Shown in pieces: positions 26,301-37,468 of a DNA stretch of 64,000 nucleotides (position 1 is the stretch's first letter; each line of letters starts with the position of its first letter). Source of the stretch: Hydractinia symbiolongicarpus. Lineage: Eukaryota; Cnidaria; Hydrozoa; Anthoathecata; Hydractiniidae. Position numbers and translations under genes: made by a program. The notes beneath the pieces are model-generated. The model saw nothing but the letters and a program-made list of their open reading frames with translations, was not told the origin of the DNA and did not search any database. Location: the NCBI RefSeq assembly GCF_029227915.1, contig NC_079879.1, positions 12,772,001 to 12,836,000 of the forward strand, read 5' to 3'.

Positions 26301-29300
26301 GAAGCCAAATTTAAAGACGAGCGTTTTGTAATCGAAAACGCTATTATAATCGCACCTATAACCATAGTAATAACCCCCGTCTAAATAAATTTCATTACTT
26401 CATGCTAACAGGCGAGCAAAGATGCATGAAATAGCGATGCGGGGAATATGTACGACAGTCGATGTCTTTTTAAATTTTCCAAGGGCTAAAGACTAATACA
26501 TTAACTCGCAACTGATTTCAATAGTACAGTATAAATTACGACATTACAATATTAGATCTTTTTTTTTAATTGTTCGCGAAATGTATTGATGTTTTGTCCC
26601 TCTGTCCCTCTCCTACAAGTGTCTTTTACTGAGCGAGTGACCGTTTTCTGTGGACGCGCCGGATGCATCTTGTTTAAGAATAGAATTTTGGTGATTAATT
26701 ATGTTTTATTTTTAGGAAATAAACGAATCTGAAGAAGAAACCGGAGAAGATTGTGATCTTAACAAATCTCTTCAAAAGAATCCAAAATCAAAAATATTTA
26801 AAGACTACACTTTCATAGAATTATTTGAGTGGTATAAGGAGAAATGTCAATTGGTAGGTTTGACCACGCTTTTGAGAATCCTTTTTTATGTATACAACGG
26901 CCCCGTCTGGTGAAAAAAAAAATGAGAATAGCTAGTGAAAAAAATCCAGATGATGTCATTTTTTTTTAATTAGAGCCTGTCCGGAATAATCAACAATGAC
27001 AAGTCCATGGATATTGTGGTTGAAACTTCTCAAGACAGGTAATTTTGAAAAATAATTTTTAAAGGGTATTTTGTGTACATAATGAACACACTGTATGCAA
27101 GATTTTGGTACGGTCTGCTTAAAACAAGGTATATACATAATTTGATAGAAATTCAGGTGATCATATCTCCTCAAAATTCATTAAAACCCAATTTCATTGT
27201 TACGTTGCCCAATATCTATTTTTATGAAAACATTCTTTATAATTATTTCTATCCAGTTAGTTTTTAAATAGTTGAGACTGTTCACCTGAACCCTAAACGC
27301 GACATGTAAGCATTTTGATGAACGTAGATTTAATTGCAAAAAATAAAACCTGAGCGCACTAAAAAGCTTTTAGAGTTGAAAATTTCTTTTTTAAAACTTG
27401 TTAACCCTCTTTAAACTTTAAGACTACATAAAGTTGTTTACGAAAGCAAATAGTTGTATTTGATGTCCTTGCTTATTTTATTTTTTTCAGCCCTCAAGCT
27501 GATTTTATCGGTATGTGAATTGTTTTTTATGTTTAAGACGCCAAGTAGTTGCTATATGTTACTACATACTCTACCACAAGGCTACCGACTGGTAGGCTTG
27601 TGGTAGAGCGTTCGCTTTTAGTGCGGGAGGTCCTAGGTTCAAACCCCGGCCGAGTCATGCCAGAGGCTAGAAGTGTGAATCTGTCCTTTCTGCTTAGTGC
27701 TCAGCATGAGAATAGGATTCATATCTTAGGCGGTTGTCTAGTTGAGCGATTGCTGTGCTTGCACGACTTACGTAGCTCAAATGGGAGCTTTAAATGCGTT
27801 AGAACCCCCTTCCTTCCTGGAAAGCAGTACCAATAGGAACTGAAGGGGCTATGCTGGGTAAATAATTTCAATAATAATAATACCCCTTGATTGTGTTGTT
27901 TTTTAGGATCTCGCCCGTTAGTGTTTATTTTAGAAGATTTCGAAAGGTTCTCCCCCAATGTGTTGCAGGATTTTATCTTGATCTGTAGGCAAGTTTATCT
28001 TTTATGAAATTATAATTATGAAGTGCTAAACGTTTTTTCAGAAATAACTCTGTGCTGTTGGGTTTTATTCTTAGTGAATACGTTCCAAGTCTACCAATTA
28101 TCTTGCTGTTCGGTGTGGCCACCACATTATCGGCTGTACATCGTTCGTTACCCCACTTTGTTTCGTCGAGACTGTGCATCGAAAAATTTCAAGCTCTCCC
28201 TTCACTAGTGTGTTTAACTGAAGTCGTTGATAAGGTTAGTTGTGGAATTTATTATTTTTGGAAATATCTGGTGTTTAAATTCGTGAGTACAAGATAACAA
28301 TTTCAGAACCAATTAAAGAATATATAGATCCCTTTCTTGGGCAAAAAAAGTTCGTCGTTGTTTGATCAACGCCTATGTTTTACTACGAATACAACTAACT
28401 ATACAACTTGTGTGAATTTTCAGATCTTATTTGGATGTTGATCTTTTTTAGGTTCTTATTACCAATACCAACGCTTTTAAACTTGGTCCAAAGGTCTTCA
28501 GACTGTTATATGAACATTTTTTATATCACGACTTCTCCATAAATAACTTCATTCGAGCATTAAAGGTAAAAATTGGGCTGTCAATTGGATAGGCATTATT
28601 ATAACTTATAATCTTCTTTACGTGTTAAATTTTCCTTAAACTTTGTGGCAAGATATGAATGAGCAGTTTTTTAAGTAAATGTTGAAGTTTCTTTAAGTGA
28701 GACTTTGTAGTTTCTTGTATTTTTTTTAGTTCTCCGTGATGGAGCATTTTTATGGCAACGTGTTCAGTATAATATGTACAACAGAAAATGAAATTATTGA
28801 AGATTATGTTTTAGCCATGGATGCTAAGAAATTAGATAGTTTAAAAGAATTAGAATCCTTTGCCAGGTAAGACTAGTCACGTCTGTAAAAGAAAGATGGA
28901 CATATTGCAAAAAATCGTTTGAAACCCTCTCCTCTCTGCATGCTCCTATATAATCAATCTATAATATAATACTGTCTGCTTGCCCGCCTGCTTGTCTGTC
29001 TGTCTTTCTGTCTGTCTTTCTGCTGATCTACAGGCTTACGATTATTCAAACTGTAATCTCAATTAGTTTCCAAATATCATGAAAGGTATATGCAACCTCT
29101 ATAGAAGCGGAAATCCATTTCCCTCCGATAAATTACTGAATCTTAATTTGTTCCCATATTTATTTAATTTTTGCCTTATTAGTTATTTAGATAAAAAGTC
29201 TGAAAGTGAGCAAAAAAAGCTGGAAAACGATAAACAGTATATGAAAGTAAGAAGCACATGTTTCCGTTTATTTTCTTGTTTCATCTGTATATGCTCTGGT

Positions 29301-32300
29301 TCTTTTCATTGTTACAAATAAGAAATTCAAGGCTTTGTTTACCTTTTTTTTATCTTGTTAATTTAGGAAACCATTCTTCAGCTAATAACAGAGTTACAAC
29401 TCCAGGAGCAAGTTTTTTACCCAAATGTGAAATGTATCCATATTGTTGCGTCAAAATTGCCTGGTCATCCAATGGGCAAAAGAGTATGTTCTTGTTACGG
29501 CATTTTTATTTTTTTTATTAGTATGTTGCTAATTCGTGAATACTCATTCTTGTTACGACAAGCTGATTAAATTGCGTTTGCTTGCAGCTTCGAGATACAT
29601 ACGAATATTGTACAATCAGCCCAGACATAACGAAAGACAAACAATACAAAAATGCTATGTCTCTGACGAGGTAAGATTGTCAACATTATTCCTTCAAAAA
29701 CTCCAATAGCGTACTGCATTGGCTTTGTCTCAACGCCAAGTTTAATAAATTCACCGCCATGGAAAAACTTAATATTTTTTTCACTATTGTTTCGTGCACA
29801 GGTTTTTATCTCGCGATGAGTTGCTTCCAATACTTCAAAACTGCCAAAATGTGTTGCAAGCTGCTATATTGGATAATAAGTAAGTCGTTTTTGTTGTTTG
29901 TTTGTTTGTTTGTTGCTGTTGTTGTTTTTTTGTTTGTTGCTGTTGTTTTTTTTTTTTGTTTGTTTTTGTTGATTTTGTTGTTTGTATATTGTCCACCTTA
30001 TTGTTTAGAAATTGCCACACCTTCCAACAACATGTCGATGCTTTTCAAACCTTTACAAAAAGGTTTGAAGATTTAGAGAGTACGATACTTTTTGATAAAT
30101 TGCTTTAAACTACATTTCAAACAAAAAATTTAATGTTTACTTGTTTTTAATTGCTCCCTGCCAGATAATGAAAACAATTAAAAATGTTCAGCTATCATAC
30201 TGACCAAAAAAGTGATGGTTTGGATCACTACAAATAAAATCAGCAACCTAATTGTACTTTTGCCGAAGTCCGGGTGGCCACTACCCACTCCTAAAAACAT
30301 CTGAAACTTCTGGAAATAGAATTTCTGAATATTTCTAGGTCCTTTATGTACTCATCAGGTTGTGGGAAATGTTTATGTTTCGTTTTTTTGTCAATGGAAT
30401 TTCTGTTTATATCGAACCAGATCACTTTTGATAAAAGATTAAATACTCTTGGAATTCTCCTAGAGAGTTCCTGAAATTTACCTGTTAAGTATGATCGAAA
30501 CTGCAAGAACCTTGATTTTTCTGCACACCTTAGTGAAATTCCAACATGGTTGAATCTGATTATTGCACTTCATTCTATCTATAATAGATACAGCTGTTTA
30601 TGAAGATGAAAAAGCGACCAAGGAACCAGTTAAACCAACCAAAGTTTTTAAAAACAGATACGAGTTTCAAGAGGTATCTGTTTTTTACAAGGTTTTACGA
30701 GTGCTGGTTCTGTCATTATACAGGTACAAGTGTAGCAGTTAAGGTGACATCTGACTTTATTTTGCGGTAAATTTTTCGCGCTAATTTCTGACCTCTGGGT
30801 TAATCATATTGAGTATTTAGCGCTAGAACGTTTTCATTGCAAGTAAAATTAACTTCCATTTTTTTATATTCTTTTCGTTGATGAAATACGTCTAAAAATA
30901 TAATACGACGATGAATAGTAAAGAAGAAGGCAAAATCAAAAAAAAAGCGGTCAAGATTTTAGGTTCGTGATTTTTTTGTAAAAAGCAGGGAAATGAACGA
31001 TTTTACCATCTTCTATACTATCTTCTTTTGTCCGCAGAATAATACGTGCTGAGATTGCTTTGGCACGCAAAATATGCTCAATTTTTTTACAAAAGTGTGT
31101 TTCCGGTACGCGGCGTTAAAATATGAAATAGTTTTGATATTTAGCCCGCGCCCTAATTTGAGTTGAAACAGGTGCGCTAAGTTATTTATCGATTTTCCAT
31201 TAGGCGCTAAAAATTAACTTTAATTAGTGCACCTCTTGAAGCGAATTAACGCCAGATATAAATCAAGCTTACGATTTGTCTGTTTATTTAACAGTGAAGT
31301 AGGCAAAAGTTGGTTACAAATGACTCCGTAGTACCTGTTTAAATTTTTTTGGGTTAATATATTTCTAAATATTACATGGAATGAAGTAGTATTCTATATT
31401 TTATATGTTAATACTTTACTGATACTAAGTTTCCCAGGTTTTAATTTTGAATCTTTCGCGGTTTTAGCCAAGTTCTTGAAATTATGTATCTTTTAGATAT
31501 CATTTGCGAAAATTTATTTTCGCCAAATGTTTTTTTAACCCGCCAATTTATCCACTTGCGAAAATTAGTACCACTAAGGTATACTGGAAGTTTTTTTAAA
31601 AAACGTGTTGATTTTTTTTTTTCGCTTTTATTAATTTCTAAGTACAGTAGACTCCCGGTTATTCGAAGCCTCAAGGGAGATAAGAATTTACTTCGAATAA
31701 CCGGGAGTTCGAATAACTGAAAAATTCGTTTTCCCGCCAGATTTTCAACTTAACCTTAATGGGATGGACTTTTCTTAAGTAATTGAAGCATTGTGGTTCA
31801 GTTGAGCGTGTAAACACAAAGAATTTTTACTTTTTGAAGAAAGAATAAATTTGAACAAATTGTTAACAGGTTTTAAAATATGAAAGTTATAAAGAAAATG
31901 TATCTAGTAAATACAAGGAGTTCAACTCTTAAAAAAATCTTTAATGCTACATTGTTTTTTACTATCGATGTAGTGTTTTTGACATGTACGTGTTATCATG
32001 TTTAACTGCTTTCTGATTTCAAGACCATTCTCGTCAAACAAAGACCATCTTTCCAACAATTCTAAGGCCTCTTCCAACTCTAATGCTTTGGCTTCTTCGG
32101 GGGGATGTCATGTGCCTCAATTTCTTCATCATCGTCATCTTCGAGATTCGGCGCGTTTTGATCTTTGTCCTTCGAATAACTGAGGGTGACCTAGCCTATA
32201 ATTGGCCCCAAGGGGAATAAAAATCACTTCGAATAACCGAATTATTCGAATAACTGAAGTTCGAATAACCGAGAGTGTTTTTGCCTGAGTTGGGTAAGCA

Positions 32301-34207
32301 GATCCAAGGGGAACGCCATCTCACTTCGAATAACCGAATTATTCGAATAAGTGCAGGTTCGAATAACCGGGAGTCTACTGTATATATACACAGAATGTAT
32401 TTAGCTTATATAAAAGAATCCGCTGAAATTTAAATTAAGGTGTCGCGAATTTAAAGAAAAACTACACACTGTATTCACCTCACGAAATTTCTCGCCAGGT
32501 ACTCACATACTTTTTTTTCAAATTTTCTCTGTAGAAATTGAAAAAAGCTGTGAAAGAAAAAAAGAAAGAAAGTCCTTACGAGAAGTTACGAAATGATATT
32601 ATCGATGAGTTCGATTGCATGTTCAAGTAAGTAAAATAAACAAAAATCAATCTAAAATAAAAAACTGAAGCATTTAGCTGGAGACAAATTTCACTAATTG
32701 ATTCGGCTGAGGGATCACTTATATGTTTGTGTATTTCAACAACACTTCTTCTATTCAGTTTTAATTAGTAGAGATGGTGTGGTGGTGGCGTATTCGACTT
32801 GTAATTATAAGGTTTCCCCACTCCGGCCCAATTTAAATGTAGTTTTTTCAGCCCGTTTGGTTCCATCTACCGACCGCTATCCGGTTTGTGTGGCAGGATA
32901 GCAAGTTAGAATAATGCTATATGCACCTCTGGCGGTGATGTAACTCAGAGAGAAGGAAGAGCCAACCATTAGGATGAAATCACGAAGGATAATAAAACTT
33001 CCCGTTAATTGCTTACTTTATTCGCTTTATTTGTTTTTAGAAAATTTTTTCGTTCACCTTTGTCCATGCCATTCCATGAAATCTTTTATTTTAACGACAT
33101 GCAGTTGGTAAAACAAGTGAGTTAAATTTGTTTTAATTAAAAAATTCATGAATTCAAACTTATACCTTTTGCTATGAGATCCTTTCTTTTTTGTTCAGCG
33201 TATAAATGGAACACCTCGAGGAGCCATTCAAAAAGCCTTATCCAATCCCAACTTTTATTTACGGGTAAGTGCATGCTATTAATGTGGTGATGAATGTACT
33301 AGGTACATTCCTGTACATAGTGATCACTCTAGCTTTATATTCATTAAAATCTGGCATCTCTAGAATGCATTTTTAAGTTTTTTCTACTTTCTGTTTATAT
33401 TCAGTGTACTTGCTGTCCACCTGAAAAAGGAGACATACAACCTACGATGCCAGACGTTTGCATATTATATAAACTTCATTTGGAAGGAGGAAAACTTATC
33501 AACCTCTATGATTGGCTGCAGGTCAGCTCGTATATCGAGCTTTTAATTGCTTATCTCGATCAGTTTGTTAGACTAATTCCCAAAGTTTTTTTTGTTTGTT
33601 TATTTGTTTACTTGTTTGTTTATCTTTCTCCAGTTATTTGTGTCTTGATCTATTTTTATGGTAGTACGTTTTGTTTTCACATATATTAACTTCTACGCAG
33701 GCTTTTATGACCGTTATCGATCCGTCTCTTTCTGACACAAGCAAGAAAAAAAGCCAGAAAAAGAAAAAGCTAGAAGAACAGTTGCAGTATCCTTTTTAAA
33801 TTTTTGGGGAGAATCTTTTGAGAATTTTTTAAGGGGCAAGGGGTGGAAGGGGGTGGTGGGTGGTTACTACTCTACTTATCGTTCTCACAGTGTATAGTAT
33901 ACTCACCAAGAATATTTTGTGTTCAAGGCGGGAGGATTTAGATGAAGATTAGTAATTTACTTCCGGCACGATATACCAATATACTTTTTTCAAAAACTAA
34001 AATTTGAAAAAGACTAGTCTTACCAATGCTTTTTCGAACATTGTTTAATTTTTAGAAAAGCTTCTCTTTATGAATGTTTATTTTTCTTAATAGCGTAATA
34101 GGGCTCGGTTCATACGTGGTGTATCTGAGCTACAATTCTTAGGTTTCATCAAAGCTACTAAACGCAAGACAGACCACGTTGCGCGTTTAACATGGGGAGG
34201 ATGCTGA
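23362..34207 (+). CDS. ORC3: Origin recognition complex subunit 3, complete 25-exon gene
   Basis: Subunit of the six-protein complex that marks replication origins in the nucleus and loads MCM helicases. Exons: 23362-23400, 23638-23725, 24540-24640, 25019-25142, 25301-25405, 25772-25830, 26716-26853, 26974-27038, 27491-27510, 27907-27988, 28042-28234, 28452-28565, 28730-28866, 29183-29246, 29367-29483, 29588-29670, 29802-29879, 30009-30079, 30588-30673, 32535-32626, 33041-33116, 33199-33264, 33405-33521, 33701-33786, 34102-34207. The phases agree at every junction, giving 768 aa (human about 711). Landmarks shared with human ORC3: GCFLFKP near the N-terminus, [63 protein letters not shown] and the C-terminal [12 protein letters not shown]. 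Oddities: a 20-nt microexon 9, a GC-AG intron 10, a U12-type intron 24, and several transposon fragments in introns. Confidence 0.95.
25493..25655 (+). repeat. Partial TTAA-type MITE in ORC3 intron 5
   Basis: It starts TTAACCCTATTCAGGCCGG, matching the outer terminus of the TTAA elements at 37469 and 41098, and contains two GATGACGTCAT words like those elements. The opposite terminus was not found before exon 6, so the element is truncated. Confidence 0.55.
27573..27895 (+). mobile_element. tRNA-derived SINE in ORC3 intron 9
   Basis: A clear pol III A box (TGGTAGAGCGTTCGC at 27601) and B box (GGTTCAAACCCC near 27636) sit at tRNA-like spacing. A non-tRNA body of about 200 bp and an ATAATAATAAT tail near 27870-27882 follow. 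Just upstream of the A box, ACCACAAGGCTACC pairs with GGTAGGCTTGTGGT to form a short hairpin. The body lacks an open frame. This is a SINE and not a tRNA gene, because no acceptor stem closes. Confidence 0.88.
27989..28041 (+). other. GC-AG intron (ORC3 intron 10)
   Basis: The coding frame requires the exon to end at 27988 (FILICR reading), followed by GCAAGT and not GTAAGT, with the acceptor TTTTTTCAG at 28041. Codon phase and the match to ORC3 on both sides support this 53-bp intron. GC-AG introns are a known minor class handled by the major spliceosome; the rest of the donor is otherwise consensus. Confidence 0.85.
31645..32380 (-). mobile_element. Tigger/pogo-like DNA transposon remnant with TA target duplication
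   Basis: The termini are inverted (CAGTAGACTCCCGGTTATTC at the left, its complement at the right) and flanked by TA, as expected for Tc1/mariner-pogo elements. The minus strand of the interior encodes an acidic stretch and then, after a frame change, [18 protein letters not shown], resembling the C-terminal helix region of Tigger-type transposases. The catalytic domain is gone. The right terminal motif is partly duplicated inside the element (about 32223-32275 versus 32325-32380). It lies in ORC3 intron 19. Confidence 0.85.
32770..32998 (+). mobile_element. SINE-like element in ORC3 intron 20
   Basis: TGGTGGCGTATTCGACTTGT resembles a diverged A box. About 30 bp later TTTCCCCACTCCGGCCC is a poor B-box relative. 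A GC-richer body with a short ATAATAAAA tail (near 32988) follows. It is more decayed than the SINE at 27573 and probably belongs to a different family. Confidence 0.45.
33787..34101 (+). other. ORC3: U12-type (minor spliceosome) intron, last intron of ORC3
   Basis: The donor is GTATCCTTTTT, an exact fit to the U12 5' splice consensus (RTATCCTTT). Near the 3' end TTTTCTTAAT fits the U12 branch-point consensus (TTCCTTAAC/T) and lies about 11 nt before the AG at 34101. Splicing restores the ORC3 frame (LEEQLQ joined to [11 protein letters not shown]). Reading through instead meets a stop at once. Confidence 0.88.
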
Positions 34208-34961
34208 TTCAGGTTTGTAAGTTTCACATCTAACCCTGATAAAATGAACCAAGGTTTGAAACTGCCACAATGCCTCTAACAACACGTAGTGGTATGTGTG
34301 CATGCAGTGTCAATTGTGAACTTCTCCACATTTTTTTTCGCTTTAGATGAATTTGTTATCAATATTCTGATATTACAATACTGTTTATGAATAGATGTTT
34401 TGAAGCTTATCATTGCACCAGTGCCCAACTCACTGTATAGGTCAACTATGACTATGGTCCTGTATAATAGAAGAAATTGTAGTTTTTTCATCATTATATT
34501 CATCAATATTTTACCATCTCCGTGACAGTGTGAAATATTTTATGAAACACCAATCACACCGACCCCCATTTTTCTAAAGATAAAAAATATTTTCTGTCCA
34601 AATTTCAATAAAAGTTGAAAGATTTGTTATTTACTTATTTTTTTTTAAGAATACTGTAATGAAAGTTTTAAAGAAGGCAAACTTAAAAATCTTAAAAATA
34701 CTCCACTACTTTCATATTTAGATGCAGAAACGACGCCATTATGGTCAGCTGTTTAGAACACATACTGTAAATACTTCTTGAAAAGACACGCTAAATATTT
34801 CCACTTGGTTTTTATTTCAGGCGTAAGAATGTGTTATGAAGGATTGTGACTACATTGTTACGCCGTCGTCCCTTCCTCAGTTGTTTACCCCATTATTATT
34901 ATTATTATTTGTTTATTATTTATTATTACTATACTATACTTTTCTTGTTTTTTTTTTAATT
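34208..34961. other. ORC3 3' UTR and spacer
   Basis: AT-rich sequence downstream of the ORC3 stop, with an AATAAA near 34608 that could serve polyadenylation. A (TTA)n run lies near 34893-34930. No gene was recognised. Confidence 0.5.
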
Positions 34962-35515
34962 TTAATTTGACAACTTTAACATCAATACCGCAAAAAAGAG
35001 AAATAGTACCAAGCGTATTTAATAATATGTTTCAGAAGATACAACATAAATATCCATCCAGATTTTCAATTAACAGTTTTTTTCAACATAGGATTAATTA
35101 TACAATCACAAAGTTCTCTATAACTAGCAGAGGACCTAAATTGTGGAATACATTTCTTGGTAACGACATGAAAACTATTACATCACTTAACGAATTCAAA
35201 CCTAAACTAAAACATAAACTATTGACTACTGCCAATCTATATTTATTTTAGAACACACGACGGTTACAACGTACGACACATATAACACAACTCCTCATCA
35301 TCGTCAATGCTAACCTTTTATATAGGTTGGGGGCTTGGTGATAAGGCTATTATAGCCTTCTTCTCGCTCCTGCCATTTTTTACCTCTCTAGCTAATATTT
35401 TCAGCATATGCAATCCTATCTTAGGTTATACGATATAATAGCTTAAGATTGGTATTTTATTTTTACGGAAAGCTGTATATTCTTCAACGGCAAAATAAAA
35501 CTAAAAATAAAAAAG
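34962..35515 (+). mobile_element. LINE tail: reverse transcriptase C-terminus and 3' UTR
   Basis: The frame ending at 35251 reads through FQKIQHKYPSRFS, FSITSRGPKLWN and SLNEFKPKLKHKLL. This is the characteristic C-terminal end of many LINE reverse transcriptase ORFs. A 3' UTR follows, ending in an A-rich tail (AAATAAAACTAAAAATAAAA, near 35495-35513). Only the last 95 codons or so remain, so this is a typical 5'-truncated insertion. It differs from the LINE pieces at 12905 and 62400. Confidence 0.8.
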
Positions 35516-35856
35516 TACCCTGGGTGCTTTATTCTTTACTTTAAATCAACATATTCAACAAGCGGCCCTGAGTCAACTATTAGACTCCTTTGAATAGTTA
35601 CAGAGTTAATTAAGGCGTCACATGTTCTAATTAATTAAAGAACCAATGTCGGCAATTTTTATGGCAATCTTGATATTACAAATGATGACGTCTTGCGTAT
35701 TTTTTAAAGCACATGAGACATAAGTAATTAATGCAGTGTATGCATGTTTAATGAAATTTGAAGCGACTTTTACTTTCGCAATACAAATATGTGTCTGTTT
35801 ACCTAAGCGAAACGACGAAATATAAGCATAGAACGTCTTCTCAGCAGATATAAAAA

Positions 35857-37468
35857 ATGGGAGCTTCAGAATCTTTAATAGTTGATGGTACCATAGAATC
35901 TCCACGACAGCCTCAAAATGGGTATGAAATTTATCATTTTGCTTTCGATTCAAACTCTTAAATTACAATTTTTCGTTTATTGTCAAAGATGATATCTATT
36001 TACAAGTTTGGAAAGAAAATTTTTAATGCCAGGTGAACGATAAAAACAGAAATTAGACTTCTCCCAAGACCTAACCTCGTTTACTGTCTATAAAGTCAGA
36101 AGGACTTATTTCAGTTCTTAATTCCTTGTTTTTATAGAACACGTTTTGACCAAGCAGTCATAACTGGTAATTTGGCTAATGTAAAAGCAGCCTTACAACA
36201 ACCGAATGTTGACATCAATAAACAGTATCAACTTGGAAACACAGCTTTATATTATGCTTGCACTCGAGGCTATGATAGTATTGCTGAGTACCTGCTACAG
36301 AATGGAGCTAGCATGTGTATCGCCACCAACAGCGGTTTGTTACCAATACACGCGACGGCGTGGACGGGCCACGTGCACGTAATGCGAATCCTAATAAAAT
36401 ATCATGCAGATGTTAATATAAACAGCAAGAAAATGATGTGTCCTTTGTTCTTAGCTTTAAGAAACGGAAACGTAGATTGTGCAGAGCTTTTACTTGAGAA
36501 TGGAGCTGATTTAAAACGTATGAGTAGGTTAGATGACCTATTGGTAAAAGCTCCTTGGAATGGTGATGAAAAAGTTGTACAGTTTTTGATTAGGCATAAA
36601 ATAGACGTCACTGCTCAAGTGGGTAAAAAGGGGAATCATATGATCCACCTTGCTGCGTGGAACGGGCATTACAAAATAGTGTCCTTGCTTCTTGATCAAG
36701 GGGAAAAAGTTTCGTGTAAGGGTCACGCAGGACTGACCGCTCTTCATAATGCGACTTTAAATAATCACCTTCAAACTGTGGAGTTTCTTTTGGATGCTGG
36801 TGCAGATATCAGTTCTCAAAGCGACTCTTTTCTGCAGCAGCCCCTTCACTTAGCAACATCAAAAGGTCATTCAGACATCGTAATTGCTTTACTTAACCAT
36901 GGCGCAGATATTTCTGCGCGCGACAAGAATGGGTTAACACCTTTACATTACGCAGCTAGTAAGGAGAATGCTGACATCATCAAAATATTAATAAACTTTG
37001 GTGCTGATAGATTGGCTAAAACATTGAAGGGAACACTACCCGCTAGCTTGGCGAAAACTAAAGAAATAAAAAACTTGATCAATGCTATGGTCACCACGCC
37101 TTGCGTTAATAGCCCCGCGGCTTCGAGTGTAACCATGCCTTCTGCTCCTCCAATGGAGTTTTTACCCAAGGACAGAACTCTGTGCCCTTCAATCACAATG
37201 CAAATCACTCGAAGCAGAAATTGATGAAATAAGCATAGAAATCCAATCTCTGCAAGTTAAAAATGACAAAACATCAAATTTGGAATGTCCACTTTGCTTC
37301 GAAATACCAAAACCACCGATGAAAGTTTTTCAGTGTGAAGAGGGTCATATGTTTTGCGAAGGTTGTGCATCGTATGGTATAACACATTGTCCGGAATGTC
37401 GAGTGCGTTTGGGGGACAAATTTATTCGCAATCGTAGGTTAGCGGAAATAATAAAGGAAACGTATTAA
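35857..37468 (+). CDS. Ankyrin-repeat RING-finger protein (E3 ubiquitin ligase-like) with apparent frameshift
   Basis: Exon 1 is 35857-35921 (MGASESLIVDG...), donor GTATGA, phase 2. Exon 2 starts at 36138 after TTTTTATAG and joins in frame as ...QNGTRFDQAVITGNLANV. About nine ankyrin repeats follow (for example GNTALYYACTRG, NGLTPLHYAASKE), then a Ser/Pro-rich linker. The ankyrin frame stops at 37224. A +1 frame open from 37133 continues with a short coiled segment (LEAEIDEISIEIQSLQ) and a C-terminal RING: CPLC, QCEEGH, CEGC, CPEC, ending IKETY. One surplus base between about 37133 and 37224 (a T5 run lies at 37158) separates the two halves. The N-terminus MGASES fits the N-myristoylation rule (Gly2, Ser6). 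The frameshift may be an assembly error, an allele or decay. The family is probably a RING ubiquitin ligase; the target is unknown. Confidence 0.8.

Noticed and set aside
26118-26384. 88-codon ATG frame in ORC3 intron 6
   Set aside because: No splice context or family resemblance; composition is unremarkable for chance.
27600-27650. tRNA gene suggested by A and B boxes
   Set aside because: No acceptor stem or anticodon arm closes, and a SINE body with ATA-repeat tail follows.
29759-30108. Phe/Val/Cys-rich frames between ORC3 exons
   Set aside because: They arise from a TTTG/GTT simple repeat (about 29888-29985) inside ORC3 intron 17.
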